A DNA stretch of 64,000 bases from Spirodela intermedia. Lineage: Eukaryota > Streptophyta > Magnoliopsida > Alismatales > Araceae. The notes below the pieces were generated by a model. It searched no databases, was not told the DNA's origin, and saw only the letters and a program-made list of their open reading frames with translations. Below are positions 12,513-23,631 of the stretch, in pieces. Both the position numbers and the translations under genes were made by a program. How positions within the stretch are numbered: position 1 is the first letter of the stretch; the number at the start of each line of letters is the position of its first letter. Where the stretch lies: NCBI GenBank assembly GCA_902729315.2, contig LR746271.1:191001-255000 (forward strand), written 5' to 3'.

Positions 12513-13136
12513 ATGTCGAAGGACTGCGGAAACCACAAGCACTGGCTGAAGAAGAAGTACCGGCATTCGCTGTACTGCCTGCTGGGGTTCGTGCTGCTGA
12601 TCCTGTTCACGGTGCTGGTGATTTGGCTGGTGCTCCGGCCGACCAAGCCCAAGTTCTACCTGCAGGACGCCACCGTCTACGCCTTCAACCAGTCCGGCAG
12701 CCCCACCGGGCTCCTCACTACCTCCATCCAGGTGACCCTCTCCACCCGCAACCCCAACGACCGCATCGGCGTCTACTACGACAAACTGGACGTCTACGCC
12801 TCCTACCAGAACCAGCAGATTACGATGCCCACCGTCATCCCTCCGACGTACCAGGGCCACAACGACGTCGTCGTCTGGTCGCCCTTCCTCTACGCGGTCA
12901 ACGTGCCCATCGCCCCCTACCTCTGCGCGTCGCTGCTGCGGGACCAGAACGCCGGCGTGCTGCTGCTCAACGTGAAGGTCAACGGCAGACTGCGCTGGAA
13001 GGTCGGCAGCTGGACCTCCGGGAGGTACCACATCTTCGTCAATTGCCCCGCCCTCCTCACCTTCGGCGGCGGCGCCGCCGGGTACTCGCCGCTCATCCGC
13101 TTCCAGCAGATGTCCACCTGCACCGTCGACGTCTGA
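12513..13136 (+). CDS. NDR1/HIN1-like (NHL) LEA_2-domain membrane protein
   Basis: A single-exon gene of 207 residues. A short basic cytosolic head (KDCGNHKHWLKKKYRH) is followed by a hydrophobic anchor at about residues 21-43 and then the LEA_2/WHy-like domain starting at KPKFYLQDATVYAFN. The motif NPNDRIGVYYD at about residues 75-85 is the NHL hallmark, followed by PPTYQGHNDVVVWSP. Length and architecture match NHL1/NHL3-type proteins, plasma-membrane proteins linked to pathogen response and related to NDR1. The exon is strongly GC-rich. The ATG is the first in frame after a pyrimidine-rich leader. The nearest neighbours are the Nudix gene (opposite strand, upstream) and a minus-strand membrane protein (downstream). 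The exact NHL number is uncertain. Confidence 0.95.
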   Translation: MSKDCGNHKHWLKKKYRHSLYCLLGFVLLILFTVLVIWLVLRPTKPKFYLQDATVYAFNQSGSPTGLLTTSIQVTLSTRNPNDRIGVYYDKLDVYASYQNQQITMPTVIPPTYQGHNDVVVWSPFLYAVNVPIAPYLCASLLRDQNAGVLLLNVKVNGRLRWKVGSWTSGRYHIFVNCPALLTFGGGAAGYSPLIRFQQMSTCTVDV

Positions 13137-14806
13137 GCGGCATCCCTTCCACCTGGTTCTGCATTCTCGGTCAAAAACGAGACCTCGCCTGAAGCCTGTC
13201 GAGGAGGAGGAGGGGTAGGCGACATATGAAATCTTAATCGTATCTCGTGCCCAATTGCCCACACCGGGGAGAGCATTTCGACCAAGTTCTGTTGAATAAA
13301 CCTTTCCAGAATTCTCCAGCAATTAATAGAAATCCCCATCTCTCTCTCTCTCTCTCGCTCTTGTGCCAGAATTGCAGTTCATGACCCGTGATTATGGCCT
13401 ATTATTGTTGATATTAATTGAGAGAAAGAGCGAGAGAGAGACGGAGAGATTGAACGGGCCGCTGGAGGGTAGCTCGCTGCCTTCTTCTTTTCCATCGGTG
13501 TAATTCAATGAACTGCTTCGTAAGGAAAAGTCGTCGCTTAAACCTTGAAATCAATCGTCGTCGACCTGCGACCCTCCCGTCGGATTTCGTCGAGGAGGGG
13601 GAAGGGCGAGACGCCGTCACCCACGGCCGGAAAGAGGGTGTAGTGCAGGATGATTGAAAGAAATGTGTTTCATTAAGGTGGACGAGAGCGAGAGAAAGAG
13701 AAAGAGATAGAGACGGAGAGAGAGAGGAGATGACGAGTATATCCCTTTGGTTCCATTGGTGTCGGTGGAGGAAGGATGCCGGCGAACGTAACCGGCGACG
13801 GTGAGTCCCTGTCGTGCTCCCCCGGCTGGGCTGTTGGCTGTTCACACGCGAGCGATCTCTGTCGGCAGCGGCGACGGCGCCGCAGGTCCTGTCGGAGGTT
13901 TCCGCCGTCGCCGCCGTCAGCAACCCAATTCTCCGAGTGGTCGCCGTAGCCCACCGGGAGAGACAGATATGATGGGCGACCTACCTTGACTATCCCGATG
14001 AGGGAGGACTGGTTTCGGGGTAAGATTCCGGTCTCCGCCTTCCTCCTCCGCCGCCGCTGCCACTGGTAGTGATGGTCGAATGGACGAGGAGAGAGAAAAA
14101 CAAGGAGAGATGTCCCCCACCGGCCGCCCCTCGCCGCCGACTGGGGCCCCCTGCCAGTCGCTGGCCGGGCCGACGGCGACGGGTAGGAGGAACGATAGCA
14201 TTCACGGTGCCCGTTCTTTTCCTTCCGTCGGCCCAGCTCGCTCTGGGACTCGTGTATGGGCCTCCTGTTAGGCCCACTTAACTCGGGCACTATGGGCCGG
14301 GTTGAGGGTAATACACTAATGGGCTTCGGTCCATTAATTATGTCCAGTAATTCATGAAAATAAATATTACACATTACTCGTCACGTAGTCATAATAATAA
14401 TAATCCAGCAGTAGTAGTAGTAATAATTATCATATTATTATTTATAATAATAAATACTAATCGTAGATAAGTCAACGGAAGACGATCAATCCATCAGCTG
14501 GCGAACTCGTGAAAAGCATTAAATATCCCACTAAATTCGATGGCCCAAATGATCCCCCCCGAGTCGGGAAGGAATGACTCTGTACACGTGGCGGTCGCGG
14601 AGAGACGAGCGGGCCCGCCCCCAACTTGGATACCTAACCCGGGCCAATTGAGACCGAGTCGAGGACGACCCGTCCGAGGCGGCGGTATATACCACCGTAT
14701 CGTATCGTATCGTACCGCGAGAAAAAATAAAAAAGGGCGGGGGACGAGTGAATACCGACATATCGCCGCGATAAAACGGGAAGGGAAGGAAGCCGAGAAG
14801 AGATGG
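13137..14806. other. Convergent intergenic region downstream of NHL
   Basis: This holds the NHL 3' untranslated region, GA tracts near 13425-13445 and 13685-13725, a GC-rich stretch at 13740-14270 with several overlapping open frames on both strands that look like composition artefacts, and a TAA/TAG trinucleotide-rich stretch at about 14390-14465. No gene is supported. Confidence 0.45.
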
Positions 14807-15460
14807 TCAGTCACCGGAGCTCTCTAGGTGGAGTTCTCCTCCTCCTCCTCCTCCTCCGGCCGCGGCAGCGGCGGGGGTGGTGGCCCCTCGGCCGCAACGG
14901 GTATCTTCTTCGTCTTCGTCTTCATCTCCGGCGAGGAGGTTCCGGGAAGAGCGAGGGGGAGATGGCGGGGGGGTGAAGAAGGGAGGGGAGCCGCAGGGGG
15001 TGGAGAAGGGAGTGAGCCCTCCTCCGGGTGGCGGCGCCGCCCGGCCGCTTCCCCCATCAGACTCGGCCCCCTCCTTCTCCCCCTCACTGATGGTGAAGAG
15101 CACCCTTGAAGCGTACATCCCCCGCCACTTCTCCAGCTCGTCGTCGACGACGTCTTCCTCCGCCGGCTGAGGCGGCGGCGGCGGCGGCGGCGATGGCTTG
15201 GCGACGGGGGCCGCAGTGGGCTCGATCCGGGACTGATTCTTCCAGCAAAGGACGTAGAGGAGGAGCTCCTTGGAGGTGGGGTTACCCTCCAAGGAGTCTC
15301 CCGCCGCCACGGTCGCCGCAGCAAGCTCCTGGTCGGAGCTCACTCGCCGGAAACTCCGGCGACGGTACCAGAGCAGGTACACGAGCTCGACGGCCAATGC
15401 GAGGAGGCAAACGAGGAAGACGATGACCAGGGCCAGCCCCAGCCTGGTGAGCCCTCTCAT
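14807..15460 (-). CDS. Uncharacterised single-pass membrane protein
   Basis: One uninterrupted frame of 217 residues if the second in-frame ATG (15460) is used. I prefer it because it places a clean signal anchor, LGLALVIVFLVCLLALAVEL, at residues 6-25, directly followed by the basic stop RRRSFRR. The upstream ATG would add a serine/phenylalanine-rich leader of 24 residues. The rest is low-complexity: a proline run, an acidic stretch, the motif RVLFTISEGEKE at about 117-128, then TPFSTPCGSPPFFTPPPSP and a glycine-rich tail. Plant proteins with an N-terminal anchor and this TPxxTPxxSPPFxTP motif exist as an uncharacterised family. A function cannot be given. Length polymorphism in the triplet runs is likely. 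Confidence 0.75.
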   Translation of the reverse strand: MRGLTRLGLALVIVFLVCLLALAVELVYLLWYRRRSFRRVSSDQELAAATVAAGDSLEGNPTSKELLLYVLCWKNQSRIEPTAAPVAKPSPPPPPPPQPAEEDVVDDELEKWRGMYASRVLFTISEGEKEGAESDGGSGRAAPPPGGGLTPFSTPCGSPPFFTPPPSPPRSSRNLLAGDEDEDEEDTRCGRGATTPAAAAAGGGGGGGELHLESSGD

Positions 15461-16451
15461 GGCGCGCCTATGCGGAGGAAGGTGAGTGTAGTAGAAGAAG
15501 AAGAAGAAGGAGGACGAAGAGGAAGGCGACAACAGACGGAATACGGAAGAGAGAGAGAGAGAGAGAGACGCAAGTTTTCATACGGGGGGGGGAGAGAGAG
15601 AGAGAGAGAGTGGGCGGGGGACCGGCAATAGCCGGTGGGGCAGCCGTTAGAATGGGGAGGGAGTCCTAAGAAGCACGCTACGGGGGAATGCGGCGGGGGG
15701 GGGGGGGGCTTTAAAACCGAGATCACGTGAAGGGCACCCGCAGGAGAGGCACAGCGTAGGCCACAGTTGGGTCCATCGATCGAGTGGCTGAGATGAGGAG
15801 AGAGAGGGCGGGGGGGTATTTGGGCCGTGCTCGCAGGTATTTATTTTGTTTCCCGTCACCGTCTGTCCACCTGGGTTTTAATGTCACCGCCGCGAGTTGC
15901 TTCGTGCGGTGTCAGTACGGCGGCAGGGGAGAGGCAAGTGTCACCGCTGCCGGCGAAGCAGTGGGGGCCAGTGAACCAACCTCCCTCCCTCCCTCCCGGC
16001 TTCATTATCTGTACGCAACAAGCGAGCAAGCAAGAAGGGAAGGGTCTTCCCGTAACATCCATTCAATGAAATCCGAGAGAGAGAGAGGGGCCCCACCCCA
16101 CTGAAGACACGCCGGGAAAACGTCCGGCGGAAGGGTAATGCGGTCGAGTACGGCACAAAGTCCTCGCAGAGAGAGAGAGAGAGAGAGAGAGAGAGGTGAC
16201 CCCTCAACGTCTCTCTTGGCATCCTTTACCCACCCTTTATTTGCCGGGGGGAGAGAGGAGAGAGAAGGGGGGGGTAAGGTTGGTGTTCCTGGTTTGGACG
16301 TCCTTCGCGCTTCAACAACAAAGAAAAGAGTCTCTTTTCGAGGACCCAGTTGGGATGGGAGCCAGCTTTCAGAGCCCAAGTCTTCCCAAAGAAGGACGGC
16401 CTCTGTTGAATAGTCCATTCCAAGATGCAGATGAAGCGGCGGAAGGTGCTT

Positions 16452-16493
<42 letters not shown>

Positions 16494-16986
16494 GCTCTAG
16501 GGTCAATAAAGGGCTAGGAATGAGATGATCTTGTGGTAGCCTGAGCCCCAGGAGAGTTAACCGAGACTCTGACCCAGCTGGTGCAAGAGGTTAAAGACGA
16601 AAAAGAGAGCACTGCAGGACTTGTATGATGATCCCGCCTGGCCCAGATAAGGCTGACCCAGCCCTCTTTAATAGACACAGCCACATCTCTCTTTAAGAGA
16701 GAGGTGCTCGGGCTCTGCCTAGTAGACCTCAGAGAAGCAGTCACAGAGAGAGAGAGAGAGAGAGAGAGCAGTAGGGAGCCACAGAGTGAGTCTTCTTTCA
16801 ATCCCATAACAAAGCAACAATGCAGCAGAGGAAGAAGAAGATAGACGGCAGGAAGCAATCTATACTCATCAAAACCCACAAGGGCAGATGGCGGCTCTAC
16901 TAAACCCTGATCATAGGGGAGCCTGGTCCACGAGCTCCATCTTCATGGCCAAGCCCCCGATCATCGGACGGACGGCTGTTGACCCC
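15461..16986. other. Upstream of the membrane protein and 3' side of BAS1
   Basis: This stretch contains the GA-rich leader or promoter of the minus-strand membrane protein (GA runs at about 15550-15568 and 15590-15611), a G run of about 16 bases near 15692-15707, GA/CT tracts at about 16170-16195 and 16453-16492, and the probable 3' untranslated region of BAS1. Frames overlapping the repeats are not believable genes. The element ATCGGACGG occurs at 16963-16971. Confidence 0.5.
16453..16492. repeat. (CT)n microsatellite
   Basis: A pure CT tract of about 40 bases, downstream of BAS1 on the minus strand. Confidence 0.95.
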
Positions 16987-19588
16987 TCAGATGGCGGCGA
17001 AGTAGTCCTTGCTGAGCTTCGGGTCGGGCTTCATCGACCGGTCCCCGGGCTTCCATCCCGCCGGGCACACCTCGTCCGGGTTCTCTTGAACATATTGCAA
17101 CGCCTGAGGATGAAGCGGTACGGGTTCAGACTGGTCAAGAAGGAGACGACGAAGACGAAGACGAAGAAGAAGAAGAGCCCAGTATTTCTGAGAGCTTGAA
17201 AAATTAAAGACAATTTTTTTTAGGGCGAAATGAACAGTCTCAGAGGCGAGGTTTTGGTGGGTGGCTCAGATGCTCACCAATTTAATCACCTACGCTGTTG
17301 TTCTCATAGCTCATGGAAATCAAAATTCTTCTCACTTATTATAGATTATAAGCAGAATCCTCACTGGGGTTTGATCCAGCTATCATTATAATAATTATTA
17401 TTATGATTATTATCATTATTATTATCATTATATTTTGTTAGTACCTGGAGAGTTCTCAATGTTTCGTCCACGCTCCGACCAATGGCGAGGTTGTTGATGG
17501 TGGAGTGCTGGATGACTCCCTCCTTGTCAATGATGAAGAGGCCACGGAGGGCGATTCCCTGAAAGCCACAGAATATGCGGAGATTTTCAGAGGATTTTCA
17601 GAGGATTTTCTCGGCAATTCCTTTGATGAGTTTCATAACTGCCCACAATAGTATGCTTTCTGAGATCGAAATCGAGGAGAATTGCCCATAAGAAAGAAGT
17701 TGTACCTGGTCGGGAATCAAGACCCCATAAGATTGCGAGATCGATTTGGTTACATCAGACACCAATGGGTAGTTCAGGTCTCCAAGACCCCCAGACTTCC
17801 GATCTGTTTGGACCCAAGCAAGATGGGAGAACTACAAACATATATATATAAAAATCACAAATGATCAGCATAGTCCAATAATTTCTACAGATTATCAAGA
17901 TCAGAATTAAGGGTATATTTTCCTGAAAAATAGTGGATCAATCTGGTTGATTAAAAAAAAAAAAAACCTCCATCGTCCGCAAGATAAGATAGATAAAAAT
18001 AGAAATTGTATGATTTTCCCTTCATCTCAGATCACTAGGAGAAAAACAAGGAGTAGACTTGAGAAAATGAGGAAAAAAACATTAGCAATTTAATCTCAAA
18101 CTATCTTCAATAGATATGCTCGAAAAAATGATGAATCTGGATTGGCTGATCATCCACTCAGCCAGAAAACGAAGTAACATTCACCCAAGGTAATTTATCT
18201 CACGTGAATAAAAGATGAAATATCATACCACACTGTCGACTGAAACACCCAGAATCTCCGTGTTCACCTTCTCAAACTCCGAGTATCGGTCGCTGAATGC
18301 AGTAATTTCTGCAGTACAGAAATTAACAACATTTTAAAAAATATCCCATCCAACAAAGCTTTAATTCCAACCAAAGAAATCTGATGATGAACATGAAAAT
18401 TACAGAAGCTTACCCGTGGGACAAACGAAGGTAAAATCCAACGGGTAGAAAAATAGTATCACATACTTCTTTCCAATATAGTCGGAGAGATTGACCTGTG
18501 ACAAATACCAAATAATTAAAAGGGTCCTTTGGAGAACACAAACTGAGATGGAGATGAAGGTTATAAACACCTATGATTAGTTCTACAGTGTCAGGCTCAC
18601 ATATCTGGTTCCCGACGACAGAGAAAATAACCCAACCCATATGTAAACGATGGGGCTCGGAGTCAACTCAATGAACATTCTCTAAATACAGAGGGTCAAA
18701 ACGACTAGGAAGCTGACCATTTTTTTCATAAAAAAAAATTCTACTATTCATTCCATCAGCCACCGCTCCCCAAAAAATCCCCAACCGCAGCTCCCTTTTC
18801 CTGTTTTTGCCATTAAAACGTCGCTTGTTTGCTTCGTTCCATAGACGTTTAAGCAGCACAGAACCGTGAGATCTGAGAAACTGGCCACATCAAACCGGCT
18901 TATAGATTCCTTCCATTTTTTATATCATTCCCCTAATAGGAGAAGGGAAGAGGAAACGAGCCAAGAAAAGCGAATGCACATAGATTATATCTCACGCATT
19001 GCCGAAAGAGAACACCTAACACGCTCGACTCTAGAGGATTATACCTTGATGAATTCCTGATCGAAGACCGCTTCAGCTTCGAAATTTGGTGCAGTGTTTC
19101 CGACCAGTGGGAGCTGGGTCTGCATGAATCATTGGAAAAATCGTCACAAGGGAAGGAAATTCGGAAGAACGCACGCGCGAGGGAGTCGGGGGATTGTACG
19201 GCTCGCGATACGTGTAGAGTACTGGATATGAAGCATGAGCAAGTACACCCCACAGCCAGGCTCCTTTGACCAGAAGATGAACGAGGAAAACCCGATGAAT
19301 CACCGCGACACAAATCCAGACTAACGACCAAGGGCACCACGATCACCGGAGCGGGGACGGACGACGAGGCCTTACCGCATTGACGGAGAAGCTCCTCTTG
19401 GCGGACCGGGAGGGGGAAGCCGGCTTCGCGGAGCGGAGAGGCGGGACGGAGCTCCTCCTTAAGCCTTGGAAGGTCCTGGGCACGGTCAGGCTCTGGGAGG
19501 AGCCCACCCTGAGAGGAGGCGAGGCCAGGGAGGCCATCGCCGCCGCCCCAGCCTTGGAGGAGATCATCGAGGGAGCTGCGCAAGCCAT
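16987..19588 (-). CDS. BAS1: 2-Cys peroxiredoxin BAS1, chloroplastic
   Basis: Seven exons on the minus strand: 19376-19588, 19045-19119, 18414-18495, 18229-18308, 17706-17831, 17445-17558 and 16987-17103, giving 268 residues, the family's usual length. Residues 1 to about 70 are a Ser/Arg/Pro-rich plastid transit peptide starting [14 protein letters not shown]. The mature protein begins near [21 protein letters not shown]. The peroxidatic cysteine is C121 in [12 protein letters not shown] and the resolving cysteine is C243 in [19 protein letters not shown]. The GGLG loop (164-167) and C-terminal DYFAAI (the YF motif) mark the overoxidation-sensitive typical 2-Cys class. It reduces hydrogen peroxide and alkyl peroxides in the stroma, using NTRC or thioredoxins as reductants. 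Introns contain ATT-rich microsatellite DNA (about 17385-17435). A TATA box lies about 75 bases upstream of the start. Confidence 0.98.
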
Positions 19589-19992
19589 CGCCCAGTACCC
19601 TATCTGTCTATCTGTCGCCCAGACACTCGCTCTCGTGCCTGAGGATAAGCAGCCAGGTAGATATATAATGGGGCTGTCGGTGTAACCCATCAAATGGACG
19701 GTCCGATGATGGGATCTCCACCCCCAGATGGCATCCTGACCGTCTATCTCATCTCTCCCACTGAGGGCATCATCGTGCCATCGCGATGTTCTCATCGGCT
19801 CGTTACGCCCAGTTTCTCCACACAGAAAAAAAAGCTGGATTTTTTATAGGTAGAAAACCCGGTAATTATAGAAAATTGAAGAGAATTTAGCCTCGAACTT
19901 ATTATGATGATGAAAAAAATAATATTTATGCACATAAACTCGCAAGATCCACAGATTTTGGGGGAAGGGGGGTCTTTCTTCGGGACATCGTC
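19589..19992. other. BAS1 promoter and HVA22-like 3' region
   Basis: About 400 bases between two minus-strand genes. The left part is the BAS1 promoter with its TATA box. The right part, AT-rich at 19820-19930, is the likely 3' flank of the HVA22-like gene. No other gene seen. Confidence 0.55.
19661..19669 (-). promoter_or_regulatory. Candidate TATA box of BAS1
   Basis: Read on the minus strand this is ATTATATAT, about 73-81 bases upstream of the chosen BAS1 ATG at 19588. That spacing leaves a short leader and supports the choice of start over the more upstream in-frame ATG at 19795. Just beyond it, ATCGGACCGTCC lies at about 19695-19707. Confidence 0.55.
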
Positions 19993-22003
19993 TCAGTCCT
20001 GCCGCCCAGGGTCGCCGGCGGCGGCCTTCATATCTTGCATGACCCGCTCGATCTCCGCGATTCCATTCAGCTTCTCCTCGCGGTCGTGGTGGCTCTGGCG
20101 GTGCCTGATCCCGGGAGGCTCCTGGCTGCGCTGCGGCGGCGCCGACGGCGATGCCCAATACCCGCCGGCTCCGGCGGCCGCCGGCTGCGGAAGCCCGTAC
20201 CCGTATCCTCCGTCTCCGGCGGCCGCCGGCTGCGGAGGCCCGTACCCGTACCTTCCGTCTCCGGCGGCCGCCTGCTGTGGAAGCCCGTACCCGTACCCCC
20301 CGGGTCCTACTGCCGCCGGCGGAAGCCCGTACCCCCCCCCGGGTCCGGCTGCCGGAGGTGGAGGCCTGTAACCCCCGGGTCCGGCTGCCGGGGGCGGAGG
20401 ACCGTAGCCCCCGGGTCCGGTGGCCGGCGGCGGGGGAGGCGGCGTGTGAGGGGCAGGATGAGGAGCTCGGCCGGAGGCTTGTCTGAGGATATACTGGAGG
20501 AGTTCGACAGCGATGGACTGGCCCTTGTCGGTGAAGTTCCTGATGTAGAACATGAGCCACTCCCCGGACCTGAGACTGATCTCCATCAGCTTCCCGTTGA
20601 TGCCGGCCTCGTGCATGGCCAGGAAAGGGTACACGAACTTGTTGTACACGTACCACGCCCCCTGCCATCATCAGATCACAAGACACAGCCCCATATTTCA
20701 TCGTGAGACTTGGAAACAGTGATGGTTGACTTTGACCGAATAACTCTCCCCCCGCGAGCTTCGAGATTCCTTATTCTTGGGTGACTTGAAAAACAAATCG
20801 GTGGGTTTTCAACAAAAGTCAACTATGCTGCGATTTCAAGATTGTTTGTTGGGGAAAGTTCCAGGCCTCCTACCTTACCCATTTCTAGACCCAACTTCTG
20901 ATCAACTAAAAACTATTTTTAGTCAACTTGTTGCCTTTCAAAGCTCGTGTATTTGGTAATTTATCTGGCCCTCCCACCCAATCCATTGATTCTCCTATTT
21001 CAAACACAAACATGGTTGACTCAGTTATAAATATTTGTCAGCAAAAGTCAACATGTCACCCCATCTAAGCATCTTGTATCGTGTCAAAGCTAGGAGTTTG
21101 GTAACCTGACACACTAACACTCTTCATTCGGAGACTACAGCCGTTGACTTGGCTCGAACAATATGAAGCTATGTATGTTGGCTCAACAGCAAAGTCATCT
21201 ATTAGTGAAGGGTTTGTACCTGAGTCCTTGGGTGCCAAAGAAAGATGATGAAGGCGAGCTTTGCTTCACCGTACAGCGGCAACCTGTCGATGTATTTTTG
21301 AATCAATGAAAACGTACAAACCAGAAGATGTCGCGAAGCTACGATCAATCGCGAGAGGGGGGAAAAAAGGTATGAAAAAATTACCACGAGACGAACAGAT
21401 CACCGAATTTCTCCACCGCAGTCAACAGCCCTATTATAATCCTGCAATCATGGTTCGTCAATTCGTTGACTTTAAATGCAGAGTTTATCGTTGAGAAGTC
21501 AAAGCAAAGGAGTTTCGGCCTTCTGTCGCAGTTGTTCTAAACAGGAAAATCCGACAGAGAATCGACCTACACCTGTATGTTTGTCCGTTTTATCTCTCGG
21601 AATTCCCTATTTTGTTATTTCTTCTTCTGAAAACTAGGTTTTAGTTTTCAGTTGCGGTGAATTTCTTCGTCTGTTCGCGGAAGGATGGATCCCGGAATTC
21701 GTGGGGAAGAATCATAGGGTTGAGAGGGAGATCGGAGAAGGCGCACCAGTATTGACACCAGAACCGGAACAGCTCGATCTGCGGCCTGTCCTTCTCGATA
21801 GTCCTGAAGCATTCGAACGCCGGATATGCGTACCCTAGCAGAAGCCTGCGAGCGGAGAGGAGGAAACAAGGGTATGGCGTTCGATCCGTCAGATCAGCCA
21901 TGGCAGCGAACGGAAAGATGCCGAAGATGGACGCCGTGTGCGACAAATTTAGAAGAGGAGCAGAGACTTACACCAGGATTGAATTGACGAATTCCCCCAG
22001 CAT
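19993..22003 (-). CDS. HVA22-like protein with Pro/Gly/Tyr-rich repeat tail
   Basis: Five exons on the minus strand: 21972-22003, 21747-21845, 21385-21441, 21220-21283 and 19993-20661, giving 306 residues. The TB2/DP1/HVA22 domain spans about residues 5-120, with LLGYAYPAFECFRTIEK, FWCQYWIIIGLLTAVEKFGD, LPLYGEAKLAFIIFLWHPRTQ-type blocks (the last cut here to its core) and YVYNKFVYPFLAMHE. These are reticulon-like hairpin membrane proteins of the ER; barley HVA22 is induced by ABA and stress. The exon layout and long tail fit the HVA22 i/j/k subgroup. Residues of about 140-270 form imperfect repeats of AAGPGGYGPPPPA and PAAAGDGGYGYGLPQ types. The end returns to a charged helix (NGIAEIERVMQDMKAA). 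Intron 4 (20662-21219) is rich in TTGAC/GTCAA cores. Confidence 0.93.
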
Positions 22004-23581
22004 ATTTCCCCCTCCTAGAAGAAGAAGAAGAAGAAGAAGAAGATCGCACGGAATCGGAATTAGGGATGAAACAGAGAACCAGATATCGCGAATTACTTCA
22101 GCTCCTGTTCAGAATCGAAAAATTAGGGGAGAAAATCGTAACACGGCGATTTGCATACCGAGAATCTCGCCCCGTGGGCCTCTAGAAACCTCCCGTACAG
22201 GATAGTGACTCTAGAGAAAGAGAGAGAGAGAGAGAGGGTGTATCTGTCTGAACAGATAAATCAGAAGACTTGGAGAGGAATTTATTGAGTGAGCGGCTGG
22301 TATTGGGATTGAGTCGGGGAGGAGGGAAGTTGAAGAAGACGACCGCGGCTTCCCCGCTTCTTCTTCTCCATCATCTTCTTCTCCTTCACGTCACAGAGAA
22401 AGAAATCTGGTTCGGCAGACGGGGGAACGAAGGATCGGAGAGAGAGGGAGAGAGAGAGAAAAACAAACAAGACTCCTCGCCGCCGAAGGGGCGGGGGATG
22501 AGATGGTTGGCGCGGTCCTAAACCGTTGACAATTACCATATGACCATACAATGACTTCAAATTTACAGACTATTAAACCAATACACCGGATACTCTAGAG
22601 GGTATGTTGGTAAATGAACGCCGGCCCCGCTATCCAGTCCCTTCTATCATTTGCGTGCGGACCCACTAGGCATGACCGAAAATTTTCAGGTGGACTTCCC
22701 AGCGGGACCGTGTTGACCCAGTCTAATGGGAAATCCTTTTTTTAACATAAATTCATTTAAATGGGAGATAAATTAGTTTAATAATTATTTATGTATTTAA
22801 ATAATTATTATTTATTTTCTTCTGGGTTTAAAAATAGTGGGTTGACCTCTGGATTCCCTAGCGTCATTAGCACGTGTAATTTTTCAATACGTTCGCAAGT
22901 TTGTCATTGAATAATTAGTCAATTATATATTATTATGGAGCTCTTCTACATTTTTTATCCCAATTTTAACGAAAAAATTAAAAGTCAAATTTATTCGGTG
23001 GTGGTATTTCCTATTGGATAAAAAATATGTTTTTGTATGTTAATATTTGGAAATAAGCTATAAATTATGAAGTTATATGGTACCTTGAATGTTCCGTCTG
23101 CTGGTCAACGGTGTAGACAGGCAGATTTTGGCATGAAACACGTTTCGTGCGGCGTCAAAAAGCTCAGAGGTTTTAGACGGGCTGATTCCTTGTTCCGCAG
23201 ATGAAGCCCGGGTTTCATCGGACGGCTGACGGGTGATCAGGTGGCGGTCAACGGGCATCGCCCAGATGAGGACAACGTAAGATTCTGGCGGCCTCATCCC
23301 CGGCGAACACGTACCACTCGTTCCTCCCTGGCGGCGGCAGTATACGCCATCAGATTGGGACACCCGTCAGAGAAACATCCTCCCAGTGACTTGAAGCCGT
23401 CAACCGCGACGACCTTCAGCTCACCAGCCGCAAAGTGGGGGGGCGCTGATTTCTGTAGTCAAGTGGGGCTTTCCGAAGGTAGAGAGAGCCCAAAGGTTGA
23501 CTCTGCCGACTAGCCTCTCTATGAACCACCACCTCCCGGCTACCTGACAGCCGCTCTTTCTTCCTCCTCAAAGCCGGTAAA

Positions 23582-23583
<2 letters not shown>

Positions 23584-23628
<45 letters not shown>
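23584..23628. repeat. (CT)n microsatellite
   Basis: A CT tract of about 45 bases in the divergent intergenic region upstream of the OVATE gene. Confidence 0.95.

Positions 23629-23631
<3 letters not shown>

Noticed and set aside
12435-13322. A 295-residue open frame on the minus strand opposite the NHL gene
   Set aside because: It is the antisense shadow of a GC-rich coding exon; the plus strand encodes a clear NHL protein.
13673-14374. A 233-residue minus-strand frame downstream of NHL
   Set aside because: Overlapping frames are open on both strands in GC-rich DNA, with no recognisable domain and a GA tract coded as Ser/Phe/Arg repeats.
19589-19795. N-terminal extension of BAS1 to an ATG at 19795
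   Set aside because: It would add 69 residues including the TATA region; the family start MACAAPS at 19588 gives the usual length.
20035-20706. A 223-residue plus-strand frame across the HVA22-like tail
   Set aside because: It is the antisense of the repeat tail; the minus strand joins correctly to the HVA22 membrane-domain exons.
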